Assembly: GCF_050947335.1 (NCBI RefSeq)
Contig: NC_134997.1
Location: 8,184,001 to 8,248,000, forward strand
Source: Megachile rotundata
Taxonomy: Eukaryota > Arthropoda > Insecta > Hymenoptera > Megachilidae
Length of the DNA: 64,000 nucleotides
Reading direction: 5' to 3'
A program made the position numbers and the translations under genes. Of the stretch, positions 37,801-47,420 are shown piece after piece (the first letter of the stretch is position 1; each line of letters opens with the position of its first letter). A model generated the notes under the pieces. The model did not search any database. It worked only from the letters and a program-made list of their open reading frames with translations, and was not told the DNA's origin.

Positions 37801-40800
37801 TATTGCCACCGAGTCTCTGGTAATCGAGGTTAGATTCTTGATAAAACGATGTTAGATCTAGTTGATAGTTACTATCATTTACTAGATCAAAGAGTAGGTA
37901 TAAGAGATGTCACTTTGACAAAGAAACTGTTTAGAAAGTCGAAATAATTTATATGACCAAAATATGGATTTCGAAGTATTTTAAAATTAAGTATAACAAG
38001 AGTCACTCTGACACAAAATTACATCTAGAGAGAAGGAATAATACAAGCAATTTAACTATGCCAAATACGAGCTGGTATTTCAACATATTCCGAAAAATGT
38101 ACACAGTGTGCATGGCGTTCAACAAACAATGCTTCACACCCGCACACTCGTGTCATTTATTTGTAACTTACAATAAATACTTTGTTATTCATTTGTAATT
38201 TGTAACAAATACGAGTAAATATTTTGTCCTTCCTAACACGTTCGTCAGTATTTGTAATAAATATCTCGTCATTTTCCTGTAACACGTTCGTCCGTATTTT
38301 CTTGTAATAAATAGTTCGTCGTTTCTTTATAAGTTATTCGTAATAATCGTTTCCGTGATATATATTCTTAAAATATATTTTGTAGAGTAATCATTTTAGT
38401 ATATTCCTTTCTTTCCAACTTTTCAATCTTGTAAAATTGATGCAAATACTTTGGAAGGCAATATTAGTGACATACAGAAAATTGGCATTTATTATTAAAG
38501 GTTGAAATTCGTTCGATTTGAATTTCCCGCTGTAGAAGCAATAGGAAGACTCGCACTTGACTAAAACAGCGTATAACTTGATACAAAATTAAAAATATGA
38601 GGAACAAATAAATATTGAGAAAATTGACATTTCAAATTATTAGTTGAAATTCGTTCGATTTGAATTTCCCGCGTCTGTAGAAGCAATATGAAGTCTCTTG
38701 CAGCCTTTGACTAAACTAGCATATAATGTAGACTTGATACAAAATTAAAAATATAGCAAAGGAATAAATATAGAGAAAATTGACATTTCAAATTATTAGT
38801 TGAAATTTGTTTGATTTGAATTTCCCGCTCGTTTGTAGAAGCAATTTAAAAGTGTTGGTTGTATGTGACACCGTGTATAAAATGAGGAATTTCGAAGAAC
38901 GAGAAGACAGATAATACTGCATACTACGAAAGTAGAACCCAGATGTTCACCCACTAACAGAGTGACTTCTGACCTCTGTTTCTACCTTCACTTGCAAACT
39001 ATCTGAGGTGACGCAGATTTCTAACACATTTTTGTACCACTTAATATACTATCACTTTTTGGTACATTTCTTTCCTATATGAGACTAAATGTATTAGGTA
39101 ATTCAATCAATCGTGAATTAAATTGATGGATGAGTGATTCGATGAAATGGTGATGTATATTGTTCAACTAGTTTTTGGTTGTTCAAGTTTAGAAATTGAA
39201 AATTGGGAATTTGAGAAGCTGGAGCAATCTGAAAATTTAGGGAGAGAATTTGGAATTTAATAAGTGATAAATTTGTAAATTAAGAAATTTAAAAATTGAG
39301 GAATTTGTGAATTAAGAAATCTAAAGGTTGACGAATATGAAAATTAGGAAATTTAAAAATTGAAGAAGTTGGAAATTAAAATATTTGAAAATCAAGAAAG
39401 AAAAAAATTAAGAAGTGTAAAAATTTAAAAGTAAAAATAAATAGAATTGAAACTTAAAAAATCTAAAAATTGAGAAACTCGAAAATTAAAATATCTAAAA
39501 CTTGTGAAATAAGAAAATTAAACAGTGTACGAATTGAAAAAATTTGAAATCCAGAAATAAAAAAAAAACTTACAAAATCTAAAAATTAACAAATTTTTAA
39601 ATTTGCAATTCGAAAATTGTACAATTCAAACATTTGTAAAATAAGAAATTTAAGAAGTCAATAGAACATCGCGTGAAATCAAAAGCAGATACAGAAAGGA
39701 TGCAAATAAAAATGGAGTGAGAGGAAGTCGCTCGTTAACAGAGCGAGCATAATAAAGTGCGAACGGTGTGAGTTTTTACGAGTTTGCTATTTAACCGGTG
39801 AAATTCACGACAATGTCGAGAAAAATAGCTGTGCTTATAGACAGAGCTGACGATATAATTTGCAAGACCCAAGTCAATGATTGTTGAGAACATAAAAATT
39901 TTTTGTACAAAATTTTTTTTTGAGAAATAAGAAATTTTTACTGAAATTAGGGTAATCAAAACACGTGAAGATTTAAGCGAAATGTGACTCAAAATTGAAT
40001 TAATAACATTTTTAATTTAATTCAAAAGTAGGTTAGGTCAAGTTAGGTTATGTTAAATTAGGGTAGGTTAGGTTAGATTGTATTACTCAAAATTTAACAC
40101 AAAATTCAAGTTTGTTTTAAATTAAACTTAAAGCTAATTTAATAAATTCAAATTTAATTCAAACCTAATTTAATTTTAATTCAAGTTTAATTATGGACTA
40201 ATTCCATCGTGGTTAATTTTAATCATTTAAAACTAGCTCGATACTAACCTTAATTTAGCTCAAAATTTATTCACACTAACCTTAATTTAATTCAAAATTT
40301 ATTCAACACTAACCCAAATTTAACTCAAAATTTATTCAACACAAACTCAAATTTAATTCAAAATTTATACGTCATTACCCCAAATTAAATTCAAATCTAC
40401 TTCAATTTAATCACTACTTAAATTCTAACCTAAAACTGATTCCACACTAACCAAAATCCAACCCAAACCTAATTGAACTATAAAACTACTGCTCTCCTAA
40501 ATTAACAAAACAAAAGCAATGCAAATTAATTTATTTACTTTTCACAAGCCGTAAGGTCCCTAATTAAGCATACAATCCAAGGTAATTAACTAATTTACCT
40601 TTTACAAAATTAAAAATCCCTAATTAAGTGTAGATTTCAGACTAACTAATTTATTTGCCTTTTACAAATCCTAAAGTCCCTAATTAATAACATACAGTTC
40701 AAGATAATTAACTTGTTAATTTTTTTTGTGTAAAATTCAAAATTCCTAATTAAATGTAGAACCGTGTACAGAACTGATGACGATGCTTTTATAGAAGTGA

Positions 40801-43054
40801 ATACTATGGCCTGATTACGTTCGTTGCGAGAACAAATGTAGTAATTTCATGAAATTTGAATAGCTATTACAAATACCTTAACTTCACACTATGCATGCAT
40901 CTCAATTCTAATGTAAGAGAAATCTAGAAACAGATCTTATAATTACATCTTACAACGCACCGTGTAGAAATCTCTTCGAGGAGAATTTCCAATACGTAAT
41001 TTTTAACATCTTTCTGCAGTGAAACTTGACATTCGTAAAATATTATGAGCTGCTTGTACAAGGTGCTTATATGTCGGCTTGTTTAATTTGTAAACTTGTC
41101 AATTTGTACATTTGTGAGTTTGTTAATGTGTACATTTCTAAGTTTATACATTTGTGCATTTTTAAATTCTTTAAATCTGTGAATTTGTAAAATTGTGGAA
41201 TTGTAAAATTGTGGAATTGTAAAATTGTGGAATTGTAAAATTGTGGAATTGTAAAATTGTGGAATTGTAAAATTGTGGAATTGTAAAACTGTGGAATTGT
41301 AAAATTGTAAAATTGTAAAATTGTAAAATTGTAAAATTGTAAGATTGTAAGATTGTAAAATTGTAAGATTGTAAAATTGTAAAATTGTAAAATTGTAAAA
41401 TTGTATATTTGTTGATTTGTACATTTCTCAAATATGTGAATTTGTAAAATAATATATTTATTAATTTACGAATTTGTCAACTTGTTAATTTGAAAATTTT
41501 TTAATTTATAATTTCATAAATTTCTAAATTCGTCAATTCAAAAGTTCATAAATTTATAAATTTATAAACAAGAATTGTAAATAATTTTCAAAAAAGTCAC
41601 TAACAATATTATTAAAACTTGTTATGTCTTCAAATCTTTCATTACAATTAAAACTGCCATTTCATTAGTTAATTATTAGCCCCGTTTAAAAATAATTTAA
41701 ACAACAATGTTTAATCGTACAAAAAAATAATAAAAACAAAGTTAATAGTAGTTCTACAAAAAACAGTGACAAAGAATTACTGTTTTATGATCTTGCAAGT
41801 TCATTGTATAAAAAGATAAGTCATCTGCTTGAATAATCAAATAAATACAAGATAAAGAGTAGAAAGCGACGCGTGACATCAAAAACCGGAAATAGTTCGA
41901 GCCATTCAACTTATGAAGATTGGCGCATCAGCTGTTTGTTTCTATTTCTGATAAAATCTGTGTTATACACTCTAAATGAGATAAATACCTCAATCTCTTG
42001 TATACATATATTCTAGATATATTGATATGTAAAAATATAATTGCTACAGATGTAGGTTAAATATGATGTAACTGAATATGTGACATCTTCGATATAAGTG
42101 AAATATGATATTCAGAAATGTATGATAATATATTTGATATATTGTTGATATTATATTTGGTATAATATACGTAATATATTTAGTATAATATCGTCGATGT
42201 ATTCATATATACATATATCGAATTTATAAACACTATAATATATTGTACATATGTGTACCATTAATATGTCAGAGACATAATGTTCAAAGACATAAATCTA
42301 TAATAATACATTTGATATACAATATTCACGATATATTAACCATTTATTAAACATGAAATATTAAACCTAACCTAACCTAAATCGTGGTAAATTTAATATA
42401 AGTGTGGTAATACTAGTAATACTAATACTAATATTAGAATGATCTTTACACATATGTATATGCTATCATTGATATAATATTCAAAAACGTAGACCACAAT
42501 GATACATTACATACGTAATATTCTTCATGTGTTAAAGATGTAATATCTGAGCATACAGCTCTGTGATGATATACTGGATAATAAATTTTATTAAAAATGT
42601 AATATCTAAAATTTTGATCTACCATGAAATATAATCCTTCATAAATTAATATTATATTTGAAAATCAACATATATTATTAATATCATACTGAATATATAA
42701 TATCCTATATACAGTGTATAATATGAAAACTAAGAAAGAAGAAAATATAGAGCGAAACTCAACGAGCAAAGATTCCTCCGCCATCAAGGGTTGATCAACC
42801 GCTCCAGAAAATATTTTCCACACCACCCACACTTTCTCATAAAAAATCTTAAACACCTACGTTATATACTTAAACCTCCACATTTACATTTCAGCGAAGA
42901 TCAGCCGAGAGTAGAAAAGAAAGTGGGAACTCACCTGTTGGAAATGATTTAAATCAGCTGCTGGGATCGTTAGGTCAACATCGGCAGCAACGAAAGTCCC
43001 TGTCCTTAGGATCACCGCGATCCACAGGAAGCGTAAAACATTCTCTCGTCTCAT
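19894..43054 (-). CDS. Secreted protein with Q-rich region and two FAS1 domains, 1009 residues
   Basis: Exons: 43054-42935, 28160-26575, 25332-24776, 21480-21365, 20893-20756, 20664-20463, 20333-20112, 19982-19894; total 3030 nt, all phases consistent. FAS1 (fasciclin) domains mediate cell-matrix and homophilic adhesion, as in periostin, TGFBI and insect fasciclins. Exon 1 is a signal peptide (VLRFLWIAVILRTGTFVAA) plus DVDLTIPAADL. Exon 2 (residues 41-569) starts with a Gln-rich, coiled-coil-like stretch, then Thr/Ser-rich mucin-like sequence and a compact segment (FEVIRQKSDGKLEEIG, VTFVVLEEQPDGSYKVQG). FAS1 domain 1 is about 715-870 (YTIFVPTDKAF, LLHHVIPGAF, VAHAIDRVMFP); FAS1 domain 2 is about 872-1009 (FTVFAPTDSVF, LKHVIPSTLY, GVLHAIDGIL). 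The protein ends right after domain 2, with no membrane anchor. The family is certain, the ortholog is not; the 14.8-kb first intron is unusual. Confidence 0.88.
21640..22080. repeat. AAAATTCCAAGG-type simple repeat in FAS1 gene intron 3
   Basis: Words of 8-12 bp such as TTCCAAAATTC, TTTCAAGATTCC and CCAAAATTCC follow one another with drift. The array lies just 5-prime, on the coding strand, of exon 4. Bases 22090-22420 beyond it are of normal complexity and GC-richer; I see no gene there. Confidence 0.75.
22671..22990. repeat. 43-bp minisatellite built on the palindrome ATGACGCAC-x3-GTGCGTCAT
   Basis: ATGACGCA words start at 22715, 22756, 22799, 22842, 22885, 22928 and 22971, giving a regular 43-bp period (first unit 41), with a partial unit before. 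Each unit contains a near-perfect palindrome such as ATGACGCACTAGGTGCGTCAT, followed by GTATTATATAGCTATTACAGAG. The array lies in intron 3 of the FAS1 gene. Confidence 0.93.
23630..24420. repeat. AGGAATTCAAG minisatellite in FAS1 gene intron 3
   Basis: Units of about 10-12 bp centred on GAATTC (AGGAATTCAAGAATTC, GCAGGAATTCAATACAATA) repeat for 0.8 kb, with larger blocks of about 100 bp visible (for example the TCAAGACTTCAAGAATTC blocks at 23960, 24060, 24190 and 24330). Non-coding. Confidence 0.9.
25840..26573. repeat. 15-bp minisatellite (CCCCAAATCCCAATT) in FAS1 gene intron 2
   Basis: From 26270 to 26445 the unit CAATTCCCCAAATCC is nearly perfect for more than ten copies; flanks at 25850-26270 are degenerate versions. 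The 15-bp unit is a multiple of three and has no stop in several frames, so long spurious open frames appear on both strands (PIPQI and GELGF repeats). The array runs to within a few dozen bases of the exon 2 donor at 26574. Confidence 0.95.
28503..28613. repeat. Four spaced NRF1-like motifs (CATGCGCAGT)
   Basis: CATGCGCAGTCG at 28509 and 28539, CATGCGCAGTAG at 28568 and CCTGCGCAGTAG at 28601 recur every 29-34 bp, with unrelated sequence between. The first copy reads GCGCATGCGCAG, a full NRF1-type palindrome (in insects the homologue is erect wing). They lie about 340 bp upstream of FAS1 exon 2, inside intron 1. Binding is inferred. Confidence 0.7.
28620..29640. other. Intron 1 of FAS1 gene, no feature
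   Basis: AT-rich intronic DNA. The block at 28980-29230 is GC-richer with a short open frame that has no recognisable product. Nothing supportable is seen. Confidence 0.5.
29640..30010. repeat. Degenerate AAAATCCCCAAGTTACC-type repeat
   Basis: Phrases of about 45-50 bp of the form AAAATCATAAAATCCCCAA, then CAAGTCCCTAAATTTC, recur about eight times with drift. Intronic (FAS1 gene intron 1), non-coding. Bases 30020-30780 beyond it are of normal complexity and include the YY1-like string CAAGATGGCGGCGC near 30717. Confidence 0.7.
30780..31560. repeat. Minisatellite with about 120-bp higher-order unit (TTCCAAAATTCC words)
   Basis: Words such as AAGTTCCAAAATTCC and CAAATTACAAAACTAAA recur, and from about 31020 a longer phrase (AAATTTGAAAATCTTCAAA, AAAATTCTCTGAGTTCCAAA) repeats roughly every 120 bp for about five copies. 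It is followed at 31575-31635 by AACCTAACC tracts. Confidence 0.75.
31640..33330. other. Intron 1 of FAS1 gene, no feature
   Basis: AT-rich intronic DNA without recognisable coding, repeats or RNA genes. AAAAATGGCGGATG near 32369 is a Pho/YY1-like word. Nothing else is seen. Confidence 0.5.
33330..33750. repeat. GAAGAATT(GAAAAATT) 10-bp minisatellite
   Basis: The unit AGAATTGAAG repeats from 33335 to about 33550 and changes smoothly into AAAATTGAAA until 33740. The 10-bp period and lack of stops on the minus strand give a spurious Phe/Ile/Gln-rich frame (FFNFSIFQ). Intronic. Confidence 0.92.
33960..34700. other. Higher-complexity island in FAS1 gene intron 1
   Basis: Bases 33960-34550 have ordinary complexity and more GC than their surroundings, with a 94-codon open frame at 34269-34553 that resembles no protein I know and has no splice-site context. 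An intronic enhancer is possible; there is no direct evidence. Confidence 0.4.
34700..36370. repeat. 16-bp minisatellite (CCTATATCCTTGCATC)
   Basis: From about 35580 to 36240 the unit CCTATATCCTTGCATC repeats some forty times with few changes (variants CCTATAGCCTTGAATC). The region 34700-35580 is made of related but looser CCTATAAAC and CCTATATTC words, so the array seems to have been homogenised in its right half. Long open frames on the plus strand (repeats of LASLYPCIPI) are produced by the repeat. Lies in FAS1 gene intron 1. Confidence 0.95.
36370..38460. other. Intron 1 of FAS1 gene, no feature
   Basis: Mixed-complexity intronic DNA. Bases 37380-37860 are GC-richer and contain CAAAATGGCGGACGG near 37432, a Pho/YY1-like site. 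A short GAGATTTAGAAATATAG-type degenerate repeat lies at about 37030-37260. No gene or RNA recognised. Confidence 0.45.
38468..38850. repeat. Three tandem units of about 130 bp with GATTTGAATTTCCCGC
   Basis: The phrase GTTGAAATTCGTTCGATTTG, followed by AATTTCCCGC and TGTAGAAGCAAT, occurs at about 38500, 38640 and 38800, each followed by a shared segment containing CTTGATACAAAATTAAAAAT in the first two copies. Each unit carries TTTCCCGC, an E2F-type half-site. Intronic. Confidence 0.85.
39190..39680. repeat. Degenerate AAATTGAGAAATTTG-type simple repeat
   Basis: Words AAATTTAAAAATTGA, GAAATTTGAAA and AAATTAAGAAAT recur loosely. Intronic, non-coding. Bases 39680-40020 beyond it hold nothing recognised. 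Confidence 0.65.
40020..40790. repeat. TTAGG-type tract followed by degenerate TTTAATTCAAA repeat
   Basis: Bases 40028-40080 contain GTTAGGTCAAGTTAGG and TAGGTTAGGTTAG, matching the insect telomere unit TTAGG. From 40100 to 40480 words such as AATTTAATTCAAAATTTATTC repeat, then three units of about 85 bp (CCCTAATTAAGC, TAATTAACTAATTTACC, CTTTTACAAA) at 40550-40750. Confidence 0.65.
41165..41420. repeat. 8- and 17-bp minisatellite (AATTGTAAAATTGTGG)
   Basis: TGTGGAATTGTAAAAT repeats about seven times and passes into pure AATTGTAA, giving spurious minus-strand frames of the FYNFTILQ type. Intronic. Confidence 0.93.
41430..42930. other. Intron 1 of FAS1 gene close to exon 1, AT-rich
   Basis: From 41980 to 42700 the DNA is dominated by ATATTGATAT and GATATAATATT words, a diffuse AT-rich low-complexity stretch, with AACCTAACCTAACC at about 42365. 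Splice signals for exon 1 lie at 42934. No gene seen. Confidence 0.5.
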
Positions 43055-44040
43055 AACGAAAAACCGATCTTTCTTCTCGATCGATGCTCGCACTCGAATC
43101 GCCTTTCTTTTACGAGAACTTCACCACCGGCACATCGGCACCCCACTTCCTCTTCGCAAAGTTACTTTCAAACTCGCTCGACTGAGCCGAATAATTGTAC
43201 CGTTTCCTGGTCGTACGATCGGGAAGTGTCGTTAAACGGGAATAAAGATAAAAATGTTGCTTCTCGTAGAACGATAACGTTTCACAAAATAGACGAGTGG
43301 CAGACGGAGTTGCTCGGGGAGAACGGTTGCGTTTTATCGAGGAGAGAAAAACAATGAATTGACTTTTCCCGACGATCACAAAGGGGACAATGGCGGATAG
43401 GTAGCAGACTAGTTGGCTGACAAGTTCACACGTTCGCGAGGACGAGTTCGGGACTGTTGGAGATTGGAAAACGTCTGAGAGTTTTACTTCTCTCCACCGG
43501 GGAAGAGTTCTTTCGCAAAAGCCAGGTGGGAGACGAACAGGTAGGACAGTGAACGTCGGTTCTTGGACGAATCTTTTGTCCGACTAATTTTTATTCGACT
43601 TTTATTTTTTGCTTTATATTGAACTCAATTTAAAAAAGACAAGTTTCGAGATTAACTTGCTTTCATGATTAATTCTAACCATGATTTTCGAACATTTGGA
43701 TAACATTCTAATTAAGTAGTTTCAAGGTTGAATCTTCGTTATTCAATGATATACTAGTAAATTGATATGTACTAGATACACTGTATGTACGAACATGATT
43801 ATAGGCATCGTTGAGGTATCTGTAATTTAATCGAACCGCTTCAGAAACTTTCTTGCAATGTACTTCACGAATGTGTGATTGCTCAAGATCGTTAATTGAT
43901 TTCAGAATGTACGAATGATGTATGTGTTAATTATAACTTACAGTTTTTAAATGCTTGGTTAAAATGTTGAAATCTTATTTTGTAATTTTTTTTAATATTG
44001 CGATGGTGAAAAAGTAATTTCGATGTTGCGTCATGGTGAT
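43055..44040. promoter_or_regulatory. Presumed promoter and 5-prime untranslated region of the FAS1 gene
   Basis: Bases 43055-43560 are GC- and CpG-richer than their surroundings and lie directly upstream of the signal-peptide exon, as expected for a promoter and leader. The 89-codon minus-strand frame at 43379-43110 has no recognisable content and is read as leader. ACAATGGCGGATAGG near 43387 is a Pho/YY1-like word. Confidence 0.5.
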
Positions 44041-45545
44041 GAGGGCTGCTTTGATGTATGTAAAAGTGGAAATATAATGAGAGTCTAGTAAAGCTACAGT
44101 TGTATCAAATGTTAAAGATATTGAATCATGCTCTTTGGAATTTGATTGCGATTTATATCGTGCATAAAGGATTATGTAAAAATTGCAATATAACGAGAGA
44201 TTATTGTGATTGCAGTTGTCTTAAGTAGCAGAGGAGGGCTGAGTTATCTTAATTAAAAGATTTGCGTTGTTCGTAAGCGATTATGTAAAAACGGCAATAT
44301 AACAAGAGATTACTATAATTTCACTTGTATTTGACAATAAAGAGATACTGAATTGTAATTGTTGAAATTTACTTGATATCTGTATTGTACGTAAGAAACT
44401 ATGTAAAAATGGCAATATAACGAGAGATTACTATAATTGCACTTGTATTGGGCAGTATAGAGATATTCAATTGTAATTATTGAAATTTTGCTTGTTATTT
44501 ATATTATGCGTAAGAGAGTACGTAAAAATGGCGATATAACGAGAGTCTACTAAAATTTCAATGAAATTACAGTTATATTAAACATTAGAAAAGTATTGAA
44601 TTGTAACTGTTAAGATTTGCTTACAATATGTATCTTCCGTAAGGAATTATATGAAAATGGCAATATAACAAGAGTTCACCATAATTACTATTGCACTTGG
44701 TGATAAAATGAAATTAAGTGTTATTAATTGAAATTTAGTTACGTTTTATATCGTGCATAAGAGGCTATGTGAAAATGGCGATATAACGAAAGTCGACTGA
44801 AATTTCAATGAAATTACAGTTGTATTAAACATTAGAAGGATATTGAATTGTAATTTTTAAGATTTGCTTACGATATGTATCTTCCATAAGGAATTATATG
44901 AAAATGGCAATATAACAAGAGTTCACCGTAATTACTATTGCACTTGGTGATAAAGTGAAATTAAGTGTTATTAATTGAAATTTAGTTACGTTTTATATCG
45001 TGCATAAGAGGCTATGTGAAAATGGCGATATAACGAGAGTCGACTGAAATTTCAATGAAATTACAGTTATATTAAACATTAGAAGGATATTGAATTGTAA
45101 TTGTTAAGATTTGCTTACGATATGTATCTTCCATAAGGAATTATATGAAAATGGCAATATAACAAGAGTTCACCGTAATTACTATTGCACTTGGTGATAA
45201 AGTGAAATTAAGTGTCATTAATTGAAATTTACTTACATTTTATATCATTCGTAAGTGACTATATGAAAATGGCAATATAACGAGAGTTTACACCGATTAC
45301 AGTTATATTAAATATTAAAAAGCTATTGAATTATGTTTATTGAAATTTACTTGGAATATATACTGTATGCAAGGAACTATATGAAAATGGCAATATAACA
45401 AGAGCCTACTGCTATTAGATTACTTAGATTATTAATTATATTATTACACTATAGAAAAGAGTTCAAATTTGTTAGTAGAAAATTTGCAATTTGTATCATG
45501 CGTAAGAGCCTTTGTAAAAATTGCAATATAAAGAAAGTCTATTTC
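44040..45545. repeat. Higher-order satellite: 13 units of about 120 bp, paired into 240-bp dimers
   Basis: A core of the form ATGAAAATGGCAATATAACRAGAG recurs at about 44055, 44175, 44290, 44405, 44525, 44648, 44770, 44890, 45012, 45135, 45252, 45368 and 45500. In the middle, units alternate between an ATGGCGATATAACGAGAGTC type and an ATGGCAATATAACAAGAGTT type, so the real unit there is a dimer of about 245 bp. Sequence between cores (TTGAAATTTACTTACG, TATATCGTGCATAAG) is shared too. It lies 1-2.5 kb upstream of the FAS1 gene. Confidence 0.9.
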
Positions 45546-47400
45546 CTACTGATCTACACATGTTATTTCCTAAGTTTCCATCTACATTCATCATAAAATG
45601 AAGAATGGTTCTTTAAACCGAGATAAGCGGTTCCGTTTTCTTTATCGGTGTTAAAAGATTATGTTTACGATAAGAAGAGTTCATTAATAGCCAGAATACG
45701 ATTATGTTGCTTAATATTACCGCTAAAATGAATGGACGTTTGGACGAGTATTAAATTATCCCCAGTATTACTCGAACGTTCTGGAGAACGCGCAAAAGCG
45801 CATTGGACTGTTGCAAACACTTTCAGTGCTTACTTCCGATAATAGATTCCTTTAATTGCTGCTTACGATGATCGCGGAAGTACTATATTACTTTCTCGAT
45901 CAATTTCTTGCTCCAAATGCACATAATTCTTATGTAATGAGAACCTATTTCTATGTATTCATAGTAATTGTATTATTGATACCATTTATATAAATCGGTT
46001 GTAACTTTTATAAACAATACATTATTTTAACAATTAATTTCTTAAGCAGTATCATCGTGATGTAAAAATTCGGAAGCGAAAGTTTCGATTTCTTCCCGTG
46101 GCGAATCTCTCCAAACATCAGATCTCATATCGTTTTCACCGAAGGTTGCGTAAACCAAATCAGATTCTCACAATTCAATAGTTTTATTGTTCTCGAATAG
46201 ACACAATATTTAGCGTTACGCTTATGCTCCATAATATCCTACAATTTTTATTGCTTGAGTTACACTTATACCCATAGACGTAGGTGACGTTTGTAGGACC
46301 CTGCTCTTTACAATTTAAAAAATTTCAAAATATAAGAAATTAAAAATTTGGGGACTTTTGGGTCAAAGAGAATTTTTAGGTTAGGTAATTTTTCATTTTT
46401 TAAGAAGTTTGAGAATGTGGGGGCTTTGAAATTTAAAAATTGAAAAATTTGCGGATTTAGTTAAAAATTTTTAATTTTGAAAATTTGGGGTTCAGAAATT
46501 TTAGTATTTGTAAATTTGTAAATTCTGAAGTTTAAAAACTTGAAGGAATCTGTAAATCGTCTCTCTTCAAATAACGACTCATTTAACAAAAAGAAAAGCA
46601 CAATGCGTTTCACTTAATAAACTTTGTCGCACGAAAATTAAAAGGGATTATTAATGTCCGTTGCGTAAGGGGCCGCGATGTTAATACGGTTATCTCAAAC
46701 GTTACATCTCACAAGCAGGAATGGCGTCTTGAAGTATCGCGTGTGGGAAAAAAGCCTTTCCTCCTGTACACCTGCGTATGAATCTCGTTAAAAAACGTTT
46801 CACTAACAGAAAAAGGGGCGGAAGTGAATTTTAACGAAATTATTCTCGTACGTAATTGTATTGTTTAAGAGTCCACGTTGGACTCGTTTCGTTTTGGTGA
46901 AAAGAACGTGTCCTATCTTAATGCTTTATATCCTTTGTACTGCAAATTAGATATTATCTGCACACTTATTATTTGAACTGTTCTTTCAATTACAGGATAC
47001 AATAGTTTCCTGTTATATAGCAATCTCTACTTTACCTGTAACTGCTTTGCTCGTGTATTAAATTTGTATAGATTATGGGTCTTTTATAACTGCAATTGAT
47101 ATTTGAGTTTAGTTGATCTTAATTATGGCATCATGATACTGAATTTTTTTAGAAAGACACATAAAATTATGATTTATTGTAAAGCAATTAACTTATGGAA
47201 TTAAAAGTATTTATTAAAAAAAAAAATTTGTATGTCTTTCCCTATCTTACCAACTATATTCTTCAAAATTACTTCAATGATTCAAAATTGATAGCAGCTT
47301 GACAAAGTCAAAAATATTTTGAAATTATTTATTCTTGCTCTGCGATGTAAATTAATTAATATTATAGTTAATTAAAGAAATAAAATTAATATTAATTGGC
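45545..47400. other. Intergenic, no gene recognised
   Basis: AT-rich DNA between the FAS1 gene and phenylalanine hydroxylase. Bases 46310-46560 are a degenerate AAATTTGAAAATTTGGGG repeat. Blocks at 45600-45900 and 46560-46900 have normal complexity but no supported frame. Confidence 0.5.
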
Positions 47401-47420
47401 TTTTTTATAATTGAACATGT

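Noticed and set aside
43110..43379. 89-codon minus-strand frame upstream of FAS1 exon 1
   Set aside because: No recognisable content, not joined in frame to the signal peptide; best read as 5-prime leader.
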